From a virus: a stretch of DNA of 38,221 bases. The translations under genes were made by a program, and so were the position numbers. The notes under the pieces were generated by a model. The model saw nothing but the letters and a program-made list of their open reading frames with translations. It searched no databases and had not been told where the DNA came from. Shown piece after piece: positions 15,614 through 22,464 of this stretch. Within the stretch, counting starts at the first letter, position 1. Each line of letters starts with the position of its first letter. The DNA is taken from IMG/VR virus record IMGVR_UViG_3300005253_000394, positions 1 to 38,221 of that record. One strand, given 5' to 3'.

Positions 15614-15736
15614 ACAGATACAGGCAACAGAGGGCCATAGATCAATCCCGGTGGAAAGCCGGGTCTCGGGAGGTTAGACGGACTTCCGCAGGGGCACAAG
15701 CACAGTCCTTTGGTTTGTAAACCAAGGGAGAATGTT

Positions 15737-16081
15737 ATGACTATCTCAACTTTTACAGCCGCATGTTTCGAGGCCCTGTATTTCACTGATACGGGCGCTG
15801 ACGACGAAATCCCAACGGGCGCTGAAATGTCCGATGAAACCCGGCTTGATTTAGAGGCGGACTGCCGGTCATTCTATCGTCGATATTCGCACTATTTCGT
15901 GCCCGGCGGACAAGACGACAAACAAGCTGGACATGATTTCTGGCTGACCCGCAACGGTCACGGCGCGGGGTTTTGGGATGGTGATTGGAATGAGCCATAT
16001 GGCGAAATGTTAACCGCCGGGTCAAAACAATATGGTGAATTCCAGCCCTATCTCGGAGATGACGGCCTGATTTACGCCTAA
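15737..16081 (+). CDS. Phage accessory protein of the GHDFWLTRNGHGAGF family
   Basis: 114 residues from the ATG at 15737 (AAGGGAG upstream). The segment AGHDFWLTRNGHGAGFWD and the YLGDDGLIY end are diagnostic of a small, widespread phage/plasmid protein family of unknown function. A 120-base leader precedes it. The stop is followed by a stable TTCG hairpin. First gene of the plus-strand cluster. Confidence 0.72.
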   Translation: MTISTFTAACFEALYFTDTGADDEIPTGAEMSDETRLDLEADCRSFYRRYSHYFVPGGQDDKQAGHDFWLTRNGHGAGFWDGDWNEPYGEMLTAGSKQYGEFQPYLGDDGLIYA

Positions 16082-16085
16082 CCCC

Positions 16086-16107
16086 TTGTCGCGCTTCGGC
16101 GCGGCAA
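16086..16107 (+). terminator. TTCG-loop hairpin after the first accessory gene
   Basis: TTGTCGCGC (16086-16094), loop TTCG, GCGCGGCAA (16099-16107): nine pairs, one of them G-T. It starts five bases after the stop. No T-run, so it may stabilise or process mRNA and not terminate transcription. Confidence 0.55.
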
Positions 16108-16162
16108 ACCCAAGGACTGTGCAGTGATCCTCTTGTTAGCCCGCCTGACTGGAGTATGGAAT

Positions 16163-16366
16163 ATGACCAAAGTAGCAACAATCGTTGGAACGCCGGGCAT
16201 GTGTTCGGATGACGGAAGAGCAATCACTTATCATTGGCGCTTGCAAACGAACGATAACGGCGGCGCTGGATTCTACGAAGAGCGCGGATATTACCCTACG
16301 GAAGAGGCGGCGCGCGACTGGTGCCGTGAAAACGATTACACAGTCAACAAAGTCGCATGGACCTAA
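16163..16366 (+). CDS. Hypothetical accessory protein
   Basis: 67 residues from the ATG at 16163, GGAG eight bases before. Contains GAGFYEERGYYPTEEAARDW, a fold-like arrangement seen in small phage proteins, function unknown. The longer in-frame ATG at 16124 lies inside the leader and is unlikely. Confidence 0.6.
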   Translation: MTKVATIVGTPGMCSDDGRAITYHWRLQTNDNGGAGFYEERGYYPTEEAARDWCRENDYTVNKVAWT

Positions 16367-16380
16367 CCCGCAACAGCGGG
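16367..16380 (+). terminator. Short GC hairpin directly at the stop codon
   Basis: CCCGC, loop AACA, GCGGG, beginning on the base after the TAA; followed by CTTACAAGG, a leader motif similar to those at 16639 and 18418. Confidence 0.4.
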
Positions 16381-16441
16381 CTTACAAGGGGATCACAAAG
16401 CAATTCTCTTGAATGTGTCCACTTAACCTGGAGTGCATTCA

Positions 16442-16615
16442 ATGCTTACAATCAACTTTAACTTACGAAACGGGGCATTCGCCGAAGACCACAAACCAGA
16501 ATGCGCGCGAATCCTACGAGACTTGGCTGAGGCAGTTGAAGAGGGTATGCTCGACGGCATAATCCGCGACATCAACGGCAACGCCATTGGTCAAATTCAC
16601 ATCGACACCTACTGA
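16442..16615 (+). CDS. Hypothetical accessory protein
   Basis: 57 residues starting MLTINFNLRNGAFAEDHKPE at the ATG after CTGGAGTGCATTCA. The C-terminus IRDINGNAIGQIHID resembles small DUF-type phage proteins, but I cannot name a family. Acidic helix in the middle. Confidence 0.55.
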   Translation: MLTINFNLRNGAFAEDHKPECARILRDLAEAVEEGMLDGIIRDINGNAIGQIHIDTY

Positions 16616-16621
16616 TACTCC

Positions 16622-16638
16622 GCCCGCACATAGCGGGC
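16622..16638 (+). terminator. GC hairpin between accessory genes
   Basis: GCCCGC, loop ACATA, GCGGGC followed by ACTTTCAAGG; six pairs, seven bases after the stop codon. Confidence 0.45.
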
Positions 16639-16700
16639 ACTTTCAAGGGAATTGCAGCATCGCCTCCAGAAAGTCCGTTTAACCAACTGGAGTGAATACA

Positions 16701-16889
16701 ATGACTGAGAATGATCTTGGCATTCTGAAATCCTTGGCAACCTTTATCAAGTTCCAGTCAAACAGCGTCGAATTTGATATTGGCGACTTTGATATGACCG
16801 AGGAAGATGCGCAGTATGGTGTGCGACACACATTGGACAAGATAATCCGTGCCGCAACACAAGCGCGAGACCTTATCCCATCAACCTAG
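16701..16889 (+). CDS. Hypothetical accessory protein
   Basis: 62 residues, begins MTENDLGILKSLATFIKFQS, ATG after ACTGGAGTGAATACA. Acidic, probably two helices. The leader is closely similar to that of the previous gene (CTGGAGTG followed by an A-rich spacer). No family recognised. Confidence 0.55.
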   Translation: MTENDLGILKSLATFIKFQSNSVEFDIGDFDMTEEDAQYGVRHTLDKIIRAATQARDLIPST

Positions 16890-16905
16890 CCCTAACGGGC
16901 TTTTT
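16888..16905 (+). terminator. Intrinsic terminator
   Basis: AGCCC, loop TAAC, GGGCT followed by TTTT; overlaps the stop codon of the preceding gene. The only hairpin of this series with a convincing T-run. Confidence 0.6.
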
Positions 16906-16970
16906 CGAGGCGATGCAGCTTCACGAGACGTGAATGGTTTGAACAGGCCCGCTAAATAGGAGTGACGGAC

Positions 16971-17216
16971 ATGACTATCATCCGAATACCGCAACGCTTT
17001 TACAATGACCACGTTGACCGCGACTTACCGGCACCGGATATCGTAAAAGCAACCCGGCGACATTACTGGATTAACACAAACCACCCACATTTCGCCGAGC
17101 TGATGAACGACGCCAACCACTACGGCGAAAGCCCACTAGGTTGGGATAGCGAAACCTGGAAAACCTACGGTCGAGCAGCGCGTGCCCTTATCAACGCTGC
17201 CAGAACCCAAACCTAA
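16971..17216 (+). CDS. Hypothetical accessory protein
   Basis: 81 residues from the ATG at 16971 (TAGGAG upstream), beginning MTIIRIPQRFYNDHVDRDLP. Tyr/Trp/His-rich middle (RRHYWINTNHPHFAELMNDA). This resembles a small accessory protein seen in other phages, function unknown to me. Confidence 0.6.
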   Translation: MTIIRIPQRFYNDHVDRDLPAPDIVKATRRHYWINTNHPHFAELMNDANHYGESPLGWDSETWKTYGRAARALINAARTQT

Positions 17217-17424
17217 CCCCATAATATTCGGGCATTTTCAATCGTGCTACGAAAGGAATGAGGCGGCGGTTGAGGCCTTGCTCTCCGACATAGCGGTTAA
17301 TACACTTGAAGATGCTGCGCGCACCGACCCAAACGATACCGATAGTGCTAGAAGCACAACAACCAAGTTCAGAAACGTCCGCGATGTAATTCAACAAGCC
17401 GAGAACCTACAAAGAGAGGAATGA
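17182..17424 (+). CDS. Hypothetical protein with uncertain start
   Basis: Frame open from a GTG at 17182, inside the preceding gene, to a TGA overlapping the next ATG. The coding-like part (ERNEAAVEALLSDIAVNTLE, then helical acidic sequence) starts near 17248, just where the leader motif and AAAGG predict translation. However the ATG there (17258) is one base out of frame and gives only eleven codons. Either GTG or TTG (17278) is used, or one base has been lost near 17257. Solvent-exposed helical protein; no family recognised. Confidence 0.45.
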   Translation: MPLSTLPEPKPNPIIFGHFQSCYERNEAAVEALLSDIAVNTLEDAARTDPNDTDSARSTTTKFRNVRDVIQQAENLQREE

Positions 17425-17618
17425 TGACACTCTATCAAGAATGGTACAAAGACCACCCAACAAACGATGAACTATGCGCCGTGCTTGGCCATAATTGGGC
17501 AGTATGCCGAGACAGTTTCAAGAACCGCTGTCGATATGGGCGCTGTATTACTATCAAAGAATACAGGGCTGCCACAAAACTTATCATGCAAACCCGCCAA
17601 GCGAAGCACGCAGTTTAA
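17421..17618 (+). CDS. Hypothetical accessory protein
   Basis: 65 residues, ATGATG start overlapping the upstream stop (GAGAGGAATGATGA). Contains a Cys/Arg-rich stretch (VCRDSFKNRCRYGRCITIKE) and a basic C-terminus. No family recognised. Confidence 0.55.
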   Translation: MMTLYQEWYKDHPTNDELCAVLGHNWAVCRDSFKNRCRYGRCITIKEYRAATKLIMQTRQAKHAV

Positions 17619-17642
17619 ATATGCCACAAGAAAGGTAGGAAT

Positions 17643-17816
17643 ATGAAAATAAAGGAAATCACGTCGGAACACCGTAACGACTTTAGGGCCATTATGGTTT
17701 GCGAGCACTGCGGCGCGACCCAAAAACTTCTTTCAGGCTATCACGACAACCGCTACCACACTCAAATCATCCCTCGCATGACTTGCAAAACATGCGGCAA
17801 AGCTCGCACAGACTAG
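17643..17816 (+). CDS. Zinc-ribbon accessory protein
   Basis: 57 residues, begins MKIKEITSEHRNDFRAIMVC. Two Cys pairs, CEHC (residues 20-23) and CKTC (48-51), frame a short Tyr/His-rich segment (GYHDNRYHT), a classic small zinc ribbon. This family is common in phages and plasmids, function unknown. The ATG follows AAAGGTAGGAAT. Confidence 0.7.
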   Translation: MKIKEITSEHRNDFRAIMVCEHCGATQKLLSGYHDNRYHTQIIPRMTCKTCGKARTD

Positions 17817-17863
17817 CCCGCTTCACGTCTTTTGTGAGACCATCAAACCCATGGAGGATTACA

Positions 17864-18094
17864 ATGATTAAAATAAAATCACTCGGCGCGAATAAAACTG
17901 AACTGTTCCTGAACAACGGGAATGTTGTTTTCTTCTCATACGAAACACCCGTCGCCGCCATGATTGACGGCAAGGGATGCGTTCGCACAGCCACTAAATA
18001 CAGCACCACAACGTCAAAACATATCACTCAATGGCTTGGCGGCCTGGATGCCGACGTGTGGTCGCAAAGCGAAATCAACGCACTCACAAACTAA
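17864..18094 (+). CDS. DUF8033-like protein
   Basis: 76 residues from the ATG at 17864 (TGGAGG upstream). Pattern: KTELFLNNGNVVFFSYETPV followed by AAMIDGKGCVRTATKYSTTT and KHITQWLGG, which I recognise as the small phage family annotated DUF8033. Function unknown. The stop is followed by a 9-bp hairpin. Confidence 0.72.
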   Translation: MIKIKSLGANKTELFLNNGNVVFFSYETPVAAMIDGKGCVRTATKYSTTTSKHITQWLGGLDADVWSQSEINALTN

Positions 18095-18100
18095 CCCCAT

Positions 18101-18124
18101 GAGACCACGTTACGGCGTGGTCTC
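18101..18124 (+). terminator. Nine-pair hairpin after the DUF8033-like gene
   Basis: GAGACCACG, loop TTACGG, CGTGGTCTC, perfect nine pairs, six bases after the stop codon. No T-run. Confidence 0.55.
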
Positions 18125-18175
18125 GCATAAGACGTGAAAGCATGATTGGATATGCCCGCAGAAAGGTAGAGAGAT

Positions 18176-18400
18176 ATGACACGAGCCGAACATTTGCAAT
18201 GGTGCAAAGACCGCGCCCTCGAATATCTGCAACCCGGCGCGAACTATAACCCGCAAGAAGCAATCACCTCCATGATGTCAGACCTGGGCAAACATCCTGA
18301 AACTACACAAGCCGGTAAAAGCTGTGCCATGCTAGGCATGTTTGCTTTAACATCTGGCAATCCGCAGGATGCAAGGCGCTTTATCGAAGGATTCAACTAA
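18176..18400 (+). CDS. Small helical phage protein (MTRAEHLQWCKDRALEY family)
   Basis: 74 residues starting MTRAEHLQWCKDRALEYLQP and ending ARRFIEGFN. This is a very recognisable, widespread prophage family of unknown function, helical throughout, with the conserved SDLGKHPET segment. Preceded by AAAGGTAGAGAGAT. Confidence 0.75.
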   Translation: MTRAEHLQWCKDRALEYLQPGANYNPQEAITSMMSDLGKHPETTQAGKSCAMLGMFALTSGNPQDARRFIEGFN

Positions 18401-18455
18401 CCCACACAACACGCGGGCATTTTCAACCATGCTATTTATAACCAGTGAGGATGGA

Positions 18456-18626
18456 ATGATGAAACGCATGAATTTCCCCGGACGAAAAAACAAACGGCGC
18501 ATTGGTGCGCTTGACCGTTACCGCAAATCACTTGAGGCTTGGTTCAACAACAGCCACCCAGATTCCCCGAAGCATTGCCAGCGCATTCAACGAGAAATCA
18601 AAATTCTTGAAGATCGGATCAACTAG
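18456..18626 (+). CDS. Small basic accessory protein
   Basis: 56 residues from ATGATG at 18456 with GAGGA upstream; begins MMKRMNFPGRKNKRRIGALD. The N-terminal third is strongly basic, the rest helical. Could bind nucleic acid; no family recognised. Its leader shares 19 of 21 bases with the one at 17229-17249. Confidence 0.55.
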   Translation: MMKRMNFPGRKNKRRIGALDRYRKSLEAWFNNSHPDSPKHCQRIQREIKILEDRIN

Positions 18627-18641
18627 CAGCCTTCGGGCTGC
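18626..18641 (+). terminator. TTCG hairpin
   Basis: GCAGCC, loop TTCG, GGCTGC, then CCTTT. Starts on the last base of the stop codon. Six perfect pairs. Confidence 0.55.
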
Positions 18642-18670
18642 CCTTTAGTGATTAACCTATGGAGTAAACT

Positions 18671-18964
18671 ATGACACATACACCAGGGCCATGGAATTTA
18701 AATGGCGGGCCAAATCCCACAAATCCACGCCATTATACGGTCTATGTCAAACCAGAAGGGCCGGAAACCGTCGAACACATTTGTTCGGTATCCGACAGAA
18801 TGTCGCCAGATTGGAAAACCAACGCCAAACTCATAGCCGCCGCACCGAAACTGTTGGAGGCGCTGGAGGTCTATCAACAAACTTCCCCGGTACAGCGGGC
18901 AACGTGGAAATGGCATACCGCGTGGTACGAACAAATGACCGCCGCCATCAAAGCAGCCACCTAA
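18671..18964 (+). CDS. Phage protein of the HTPGPW / NAKLIAAAP family
   Basis: 97 residues: MTHTPGPWNLNGGPNPTNPR at the start, and WKTNAKLIAAAPKLLEALEV in the middle. This is a very common phage family of unknown function; the second part is the characteristic helical signature. Preceded by TATGGAGTAAAC. Confidence 0.75.
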   Translation: MTHTPGPWNLNGGPNPTNPRHYTVYVKPEGPETVEHICSVSDRMSPDWKTNAKLIAAAPKLLEALEVYQQTSPVQRATWKWHTAWYEQMTAAIKAAT

Positions 18965-18971
18965 CCTAACA

Positions 18972-18995
18972 GGGTCACGGCTTCGGTCGTGGCCC
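18972..18995 (+). terminator. Ten-pair TTCG hairpin
   Basis: GGGTCACGGC, loop TTCG, GTCGTGGCCC: ten pairs, two of them G-T. The most stable of the series. It lies in the leader of the next gene, six bases from the upstream stop. Confidence 0.55.
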
Positions 18996-19006
18996 GGAAA
19001 GGATGA

Positions 19007-19192
19007 ATGATGCACGACAAATTAAGAGAGGCCAACGCAATCATTGACAACCTCAAAACCATCAACGCGGAACTGCTGGAGGCACTGGCGGATGCCAAGT
19101 TCAGGCTGTTCGGAGCCGGACCATCAACCGACCCGCTGTACGGCAGAATGAGAGACGCCCTAGCCAAAGCACAGGAGACTGACAATGCCTGA
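19007..19192 (+). CDS. Short coiled-coil protein
   Basis: 61 residues, MMHDKLREANAIIDNLKTIN then AELLEALADAKFRLF: helical with leucine heptads. Related in style to the phage LLEALE helical proteins on either side. ATGATG start preceded by GGAAAGGATGA. Confidence 0.55.
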   Translation: MMHDKLREANAIIDNLKTINAELLEALADAKFRLFGAGPSTDPLYGRMRDALAKAQETDNA

Positions 19193-19388
19193 CCGTACCC
19201 ACGCCGATAAAATGAAGTCAGCACCGCCAGCCTATGACGAACTGCTTGCAAGTCATGAACTGCTTCTGGACGCCTTGGACAACCTCTTGATATACACAGG
19301 CGGTTTTAGTGGTGCTGACGCGCGAGGCGCTGCAATCGTAGCTCAAGAAATTCTCACCCAGGCTAAGAGCCTGCAAGGAGGGAAATGA
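19185..19388 (+). CDS. Helical accessory protein
   Basis: 67 residues; overlaps the gene upstream by eight bases. Contains YDELLASHELLLDALDNLLI, again the LLxAL-type helix, and a Gly/Ala-rich end. Possibly a paralogue of its neighbours. Unknown function. Confidence 0.55.
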   Translation: MPDRTHADKMKSAPPAYDELLASHELLLDALDNLLIYTGGFSGADARGAAIVAQEILTQAKSLQGGK

Positions 19389-19561
19389 TGGACCGCAGAC
19401 CCACACTTTGGATTTACGAGGCGGTTAATGGCTGGTTTGCTCATATCGACTGGCAGAACGGCGCACAATCAAAACGCGAAGGGCCGTTCAAAAGCGAGGC
19501 GCAAGCCGAAACCGTAATGTCTCGTATGTATACCACACCAGCGAAAGGGGAGGCTGGTTAA
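19385..19561 (+). CDS. 58-residue accessory protein, last of the plus cluster
   Basis: ATGA overlap with the gene upstream; begins MMDRRPTLWIYEAVNGWFAH and continues IDWQNGAQSKREGPFKSEAQ, a small beta-alpha fold-like protein with SRMYTTPAK near the end. Its stop codon is in the loop of the terminator hairpin. No family recognised. Confidence 0.55.
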   Translation: MMDRRPTLWIYEAVNGWFAHIDWQNGAQSKREGPFKSEAQAETVMSRMYTTPAKGEAG

Positions 19562-19570
19562 AGCCTCCCC
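19547..19570. terminator. Bidirectional terminator-type hairpin ending the plus cluster
   Basis: GGGGAGGCT, loop GGTTAA, AGCCTCCCC: nine perfect pairs, with the stop codon in the loop. On the minus strand it is followed by TTT. It sits between converging transcription units. Confidence 0.6.
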
Positions 19571-19848
19571 GATCTGGTCCCCGGTGCATGATTGCGATTT
19601 CTCGCCCGCAACCTCTCAGCTGCTCTGCATTGGCCCGGCGCTTACCTTCATAATACCGCCTGCCCTCCACCGTCTCTAGAACACGGCTTCAACGAACAAT
19701 CCTCGCGTTGGTAACGCGGGAACAAGCTACCACACTCGGCGGTGTATAGTAATCATCGGTATCGGCAATGCCGACCCGGAGTGTGCGCCTACGCGAGACG
19801 CGACTCTCACAGTCATTTAAAACCAATACCATAATTCCACCTACAAAG
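19562..19848. other. 287-base convergent region with a possible short minus-strand gene
   Basis: On the minus strand from a GTG at 19670 a frame reads (M)EGRRYYEGKRRANAEQLRGC and continues to 19488 antisense to the last plus-strand gene. The first 37 residues look coding (basic, helical), the rest does not; it may be a broken gene end. Between 19690 and 19830 are short dyads (CGCG around TTGGTAA; TCGGC/GCCGA). No tRNA cloverleaf was found. Confidence 0.35.
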
Positions 19849-20352
19849 TCAAGTCCCTGCAATTAGCGCCTTCAACCCATCCGTCAATTTCCTCTGTCGA
19901 TTCTTGTGCTTCCCCGTGATTGCCGGTATCGGGAAGCTCTGCCGCTCCATCACGCAGACATTAAATACCTGAGTATAACACCCTCTCGATAATGCCTTCA
20001 ACGCCTTGCCTAACCTCGCTTCCAGCTTTATCAGTTTCCTTAATTCTTCCGGTGAAGCCTCTCCGGTGCCCTTGGACGACCTGTCGGCGTCAACTGCCTG
20101 TGGATGTACCTTGTGAACTGCTTTGTACGTCCTGGCGAACCTGAGCCCCGCAGAGAGCATATCTAAACTGATTACTCCCCGGATATGTAACAAGTCCAGT
20201 GGACAGGATGTCTTTGAAGGGTCGCCGCCTTGCGCCAGATTCAGCCTCATTAATTGATGCTCCGGGGTTCCGTAGTCTCTTTGTGGATTTCTTTGTACCC
20301 GTCCATCGGATTCTCGCGGACCGGATTTCTTTGGTCGGCCACGGCGGTTCAT
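19849..20352 (-). CDS. Phage protein with basic N-terminus (NRRGRPKKSGPR type)
   Basis: 167 residues from the ATG at 20352 (ATGA overlap with the gene upstream); the longer frame is a shadow. The N-terminus is MNRRGRPKKSGPRESDGRVQ, an AT-hook-like basic element, followed by YGTPEHQLMRLNLAQGGDPS and a helical domain containing the sequence AGLRFARTY. This two-part layout is a common prophage family, probably DNA-binding, of unknown role. Last gene of the long early operon. Confidence 0.6.
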   Translation of the reverse strand: MNRRGRPKKSGPRESDGRVQRNPQRDYGTPEHQLMRLNLAQGGDPSKTSCPLDLLHIRGVISLDMLSAGLRFARTYKAVHKVHPQAVDADRSSKGTGEASPEELRKLIKLEARLGKALKALSRGCYTQVFNVCVMERQSFPIPAITGKHKNRQRKLTDGLKALIAGT

Positions 20353-20642
20353 TTGCCCTCTCGTATGGCGGTGAGGATGGCGCGATATCCTTGCAAAACA
20401 TCCCACGCACGCGCCTTCGGGTCGCCGTGGCATGTAGGCTTGTCCATTGCCTCGAATGCCGCGTGCGCGGCCTCCCCCGGCTCCATGAGAATATCAAGCG
20501 CCACATCAGCATCCCGCGCATATGGGCAAACACTATCTCGGCCAGCATGGACACACGCCGTCAAACAGCCTTCATGGGTGCCGTCCGGGAGACGATTGTC
20601 CTCTTGGCACAGCCCAAGCTCCAAACGTGTGCGCGTATTCAT
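20349..20642 (-). CDS. Hypothetical phage protein
   Basis: 97 residues: NTRTRLELGLCQEDNRLPD at the start, then VCPYARDADVALDILMEPGE, a recognisable small phage family with a conserved CP.ARD segment. Five Cys in all. Function unknown. ATGA overlaps on both sides. Confidence 0.6.
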   Translation of the reverse strand: MNTRTRLELGLCQEDNRLPDGTHEGCLTACVHAGRDSVCPYARDADVALDILMEPGEAAHAAFEAMDKPTCHGDPKARAWDVLQGYRAILTAIREGK

Positions 20643-20866
20643 GTCACATTCCCCTTCAACGGTATACCAGTGACCTTCAAGCCATCGGCGTGGTTGCGCT
20701 GTAAAAGTTCAATTTCTGCACGTTGCCGCTCAACCTCATCAAGCAGCCAGCCCATGTAAACCACACTCTGCGCGTAGCCCCTCGGAACATCATCAAACGG
20801 AATTACCCTGCCGGGCTGAGTCCGCTCTCCATACCACTGCTGTATTTCCGCCAGCCTATCAGTCAT
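20639..20866 (-). CDS. Hypothetical phage protein
   Basis: 75 residues: MTDRLAEIQQWYGERTQPGR, then GYAQSVVYMGWLLDEVERQR, helical. A small phage family of unknown function. ATGA overlap downstream. Confidence 0.6.
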   Translation of the reverse strand: MTDRLAEIQQWYGERTQPGRVIPFDDVPRGYAQSVVYMGWLLDEVERQRAEIELLQRNHADGLKVTGIPLKGNVT

Positions 20867-20881
20867 CGCCAGCCTCTTGAA

Positions 20882-21064
20882 TCACTTTAAAGCCTGCGGG
20901 TCTCGTGGCGGATTATCATAATCACACGGATTACAAATCCTACACGGCATTCCTGCACCACCACAATGACAAGCATCTTCGCGAGCACTGGTACCGCCCC
21001 ACACCATGTCTGGGTGAACTTCACATACCCAATATTCATCGTGGCAATTCTTACATTCACTCAT
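20882..21064 (-). CDS. Cys-rich zinc-binding protein
   Basis: 60 residues: CKNCHDEYWVCEVHPD at the start and ACHCGGAGMPCRICNPCD later. Nine Cys and several His in two clusters indicate two zinc sites of the small DnaJ-type/ribbon class. Common in phage early operons, function unknown. Confidence 0.65.
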   Translation of the reverse strand: MSECKNCHDEYWVCEVHPDMVWGGTSAREDACHCGGAGMPCRICNPCDYDNPPRDPQALK

Positions 21065-21080
21065 CGCGTTCTCCTGTCAG

Positions 21081-21401
21081 TCATGGCAAATCCACCAGTG
21101 CAATAAACTCGGATTCTATTTTTCTAAGGCGGTCTATCTCTTTTCCCAAGCCCGTCAAAACATCCCGTTCGGCTGCTAATTCAGCACGTAGTTGTTTTAT
21201 CTCCTCGGCCATCCAAGATATGTCGGTGGGGGCGTGGGCGATGAAATCAGCGTTTTTTTCATTATCAGGTATATGAAAATAACGAAGGTCAGCAATTGGC
21301 CCGGCGTCAGACTCCAAAAAATCACCCTTGTCCACAACCCTCCAAGGCCCCGGCGTTGCCGCCTCCAGCCGCGCGCTGATCGCAACAAGTTTGTCACTCA
21401 C
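21081..21401 (-). CDS. Ead/Ea22-like early protein
   Basis: 106 residues from a GTG at 21401, overlapping the upstream stop as GTGA with GGAGGA in front. Signature EAATPGPWRVVDKGDF and NADFIAHAPTDISWMAEEIK match the widespread phage early family called Ead/Ea22-like, unknown function. C-terminal half is a coiled coil. Confidence 0.7.
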   Translation of the reverse strand: MSDKLVAISARLEAATPGPWRVVDKGDFLESDAGPIADLRYFHIPDNEKNADFIAHAPTDISWMAEEIKQLRAELAAERDVLTGLGKEIDRLRKIESEFIALVDLP

Positions 21402-21721
21402 GGCTTATCCTCCTGCAAAGCTGCGTCGATCATGGCTTGGAACACCGGCCCTGGCTGTCCATAAATAACAGCAGATGTAACTGGTTTACCGCCAGGCATT
21501 TCCGCACTCATGGCCGTAACACCACCCATTAACATCCCCTCCGTAGGCTCCCGCATGGCGGCGATAGCGGCGCGGGCGCGAACTAAATAAATCTCGCTTG
21601 CCGTTTCCCATGTAGGCATCCAGCACGTAAATGTTGGTCCTAAATTTGCAGCTAATGTTTCTTTCATACGCGTTTCTTCCGCAATCATCGCCCGCGCTAC
21701 CCGCTCCACCATGTCAGTCAT
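21398..21721 (-). CDS. Phage protein with AIAAMREPTEGM motif (copy 1)
   Basis: 107 residues from the ATG at 21721 (overlaps upstream stop by eight bases). MTDMVERVARAMIAEETRMK start, ARAAIAAMREPTEGM centre and AMIDAALQEDKP end: a common phage family of unknown function. The gene at 21987-22259 is a shorter paralogue with the same end, implying a local duplication. Confidence 0.68.
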   Translation of the reverse strand: MTDMVERVARAMIAEETRMKETLAANLGPTFTCWMPTWETASEIYLVRARAAIAAMREPTEGMLMGGVTAMSAEMPGGKPVTSAVIYGQPGPVFQAMIDAALQEDKP

Positions 21722-21884
21722 CGCGCTTCCCACCCCATTCTCTACAGGTATAATCCTCAGCCGTCAGACCGCCTATTGTACGTGTTTCGCAATGCCCCAG
21801 CGAAATCGTAGTGCCCGTGAATTCATCCAAAACCAGCATTCGCTGGTTCCACCACCGGCACGTCTCACACGTCTTGTCAGTCAT
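21714..21884 (-). CDS. Small zinc-finger protein CETCRWW (copy 1)
   Basis: 56 residues from the ATG at 21884 (AAAGGAAAT upstream). MTDKTCETCRWWNQRMLVLD, then GHCETRTIGGLTAEDYTCRE: two Cys pairs and Trp make the short zinc-binding fold common in phages. Closely similar to 22618-22794, sharing the segment RMLVLDEFTGTT exactly. Confidence 0.68.
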   Translation of the reverse strand: MTDKTCETCRWWNQRMLVLDEFTGTTISLGHCETRTIGGLTAEDYTCREWGGKRDD

Positions 21885-21990
21885 GGGGATTTCCTTTTCG
21901 TCTATCGCGGCGGCCCATGACAAAATTATAAACGTTCAGCCCAAGCACCAGCGCCATAAGGAAAACCAAATACCAATCAATTGCTCTCAC
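21877..21990 (-). CDS. 37-residue membrane peptide
   Basis: GTG start at 21990 overlapping the upstream stop as GTGA, with CAGGAGG seven bases before it: among the best ribosome-binding sites in the operon. (M)RAIDWYLVFLMALVLGLNV then a strongly basic tail RRDRRKGN: a single membrane helix with the tail in the cytoplasm. Overlaps the next gene by eight bases. Confidence 0.55.
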   Translation of the reverse strand: MRAIDWYLVFLMALVLGLNVYNFVMGRRDRRKGNPHD

Positions 21991-22259
21991 GGCTTGTCCT
22001 CCTGTAGAGCTGCATCGATAGCTGCGTGCCAACCGTGTGTCCACCCCTTGCCAGAAACAATCTGCCCGGCTTTGATTTGAACGTCCGCGCCGATTCGAAA
22101 GGCGTCCTTCATTTCATCCGTAGGCTCCCGCATGGCGGCGATAGCAACCCGCGCCCGGCGCATCGCAGCGTCGTAATCGCACGACCCAACCTTGGGAAAA
22201 GGCAGGCCCTCAAGTTCCAGAAGCGCGGCGGCAACCCGCTTGGTCATGTCAGTCATCAT
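21987..22259 (-). CDS. Phage protein with AIAAMREPTDEM motif (copy 2)
   Basis: 90 residues from ATGATG at 22259. MMTDMTKRVAAALLELEGLP start, VAIAAMREPTDEMKDAF centre, AAIDAALQEDKP end. Paralogue of 21398-21721 (same motif order, shorter interior). Function unknown. Confidence 0.66.
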   Translation of the reverse strand: MMTDMTKRVAAALLELEGLPFPKVGSCDYDAAMRRARVAIAAMREPTDEMKDAFRIGADVQIKAGQIVSGKGWTHGWHAAIDAALQEDKP

Positions 22260-22464
22260 CACGCCCAAACAGGATTTCATGCTTGAATTTCTCCATCGCC
22301 CAAAGAACCTCTTGCTTGCTATAACTAGACGCATCCCATATCGATCGGCCCTCAGCATCAGTCACGATTATAACCGCCGCGCGTAACGCCTCGCCGGGCC
22401 ACCGGTCTGGCAGGCCATCAAGTAAAGAGCGCGGGTCATGCTTAAAACGAGCTAACTCACTCAC
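22249..22464 (-). CDS. Hypothetical early protein
   Basis: 71 residues from GTG 22464, GTGA overlap with the upstream stop and GGGAGG before it. (M)SELARFKHDPRSLLDGLPD, mixed alpha/beta, acidic end GRDDD. No family recognised. Confidence 0.58.
   Translation of the reverse strand: MSELARFKHDPRSLLDGLPDRWPGEALRAAVIIVTDAEGRSIWDASSYSKQEVLWAMEKFKHEILFGRDDD

Noticed and set aside
15548-15736. CRISPR-like or iteron array in the regulator region
   Set aside because: Only two copies each of two short repeats; operators explain them better.
19690-19830. tRNA gene
   Set aside because: Dyads present but no cloverleaf, T-loop or anticodon stem fits.
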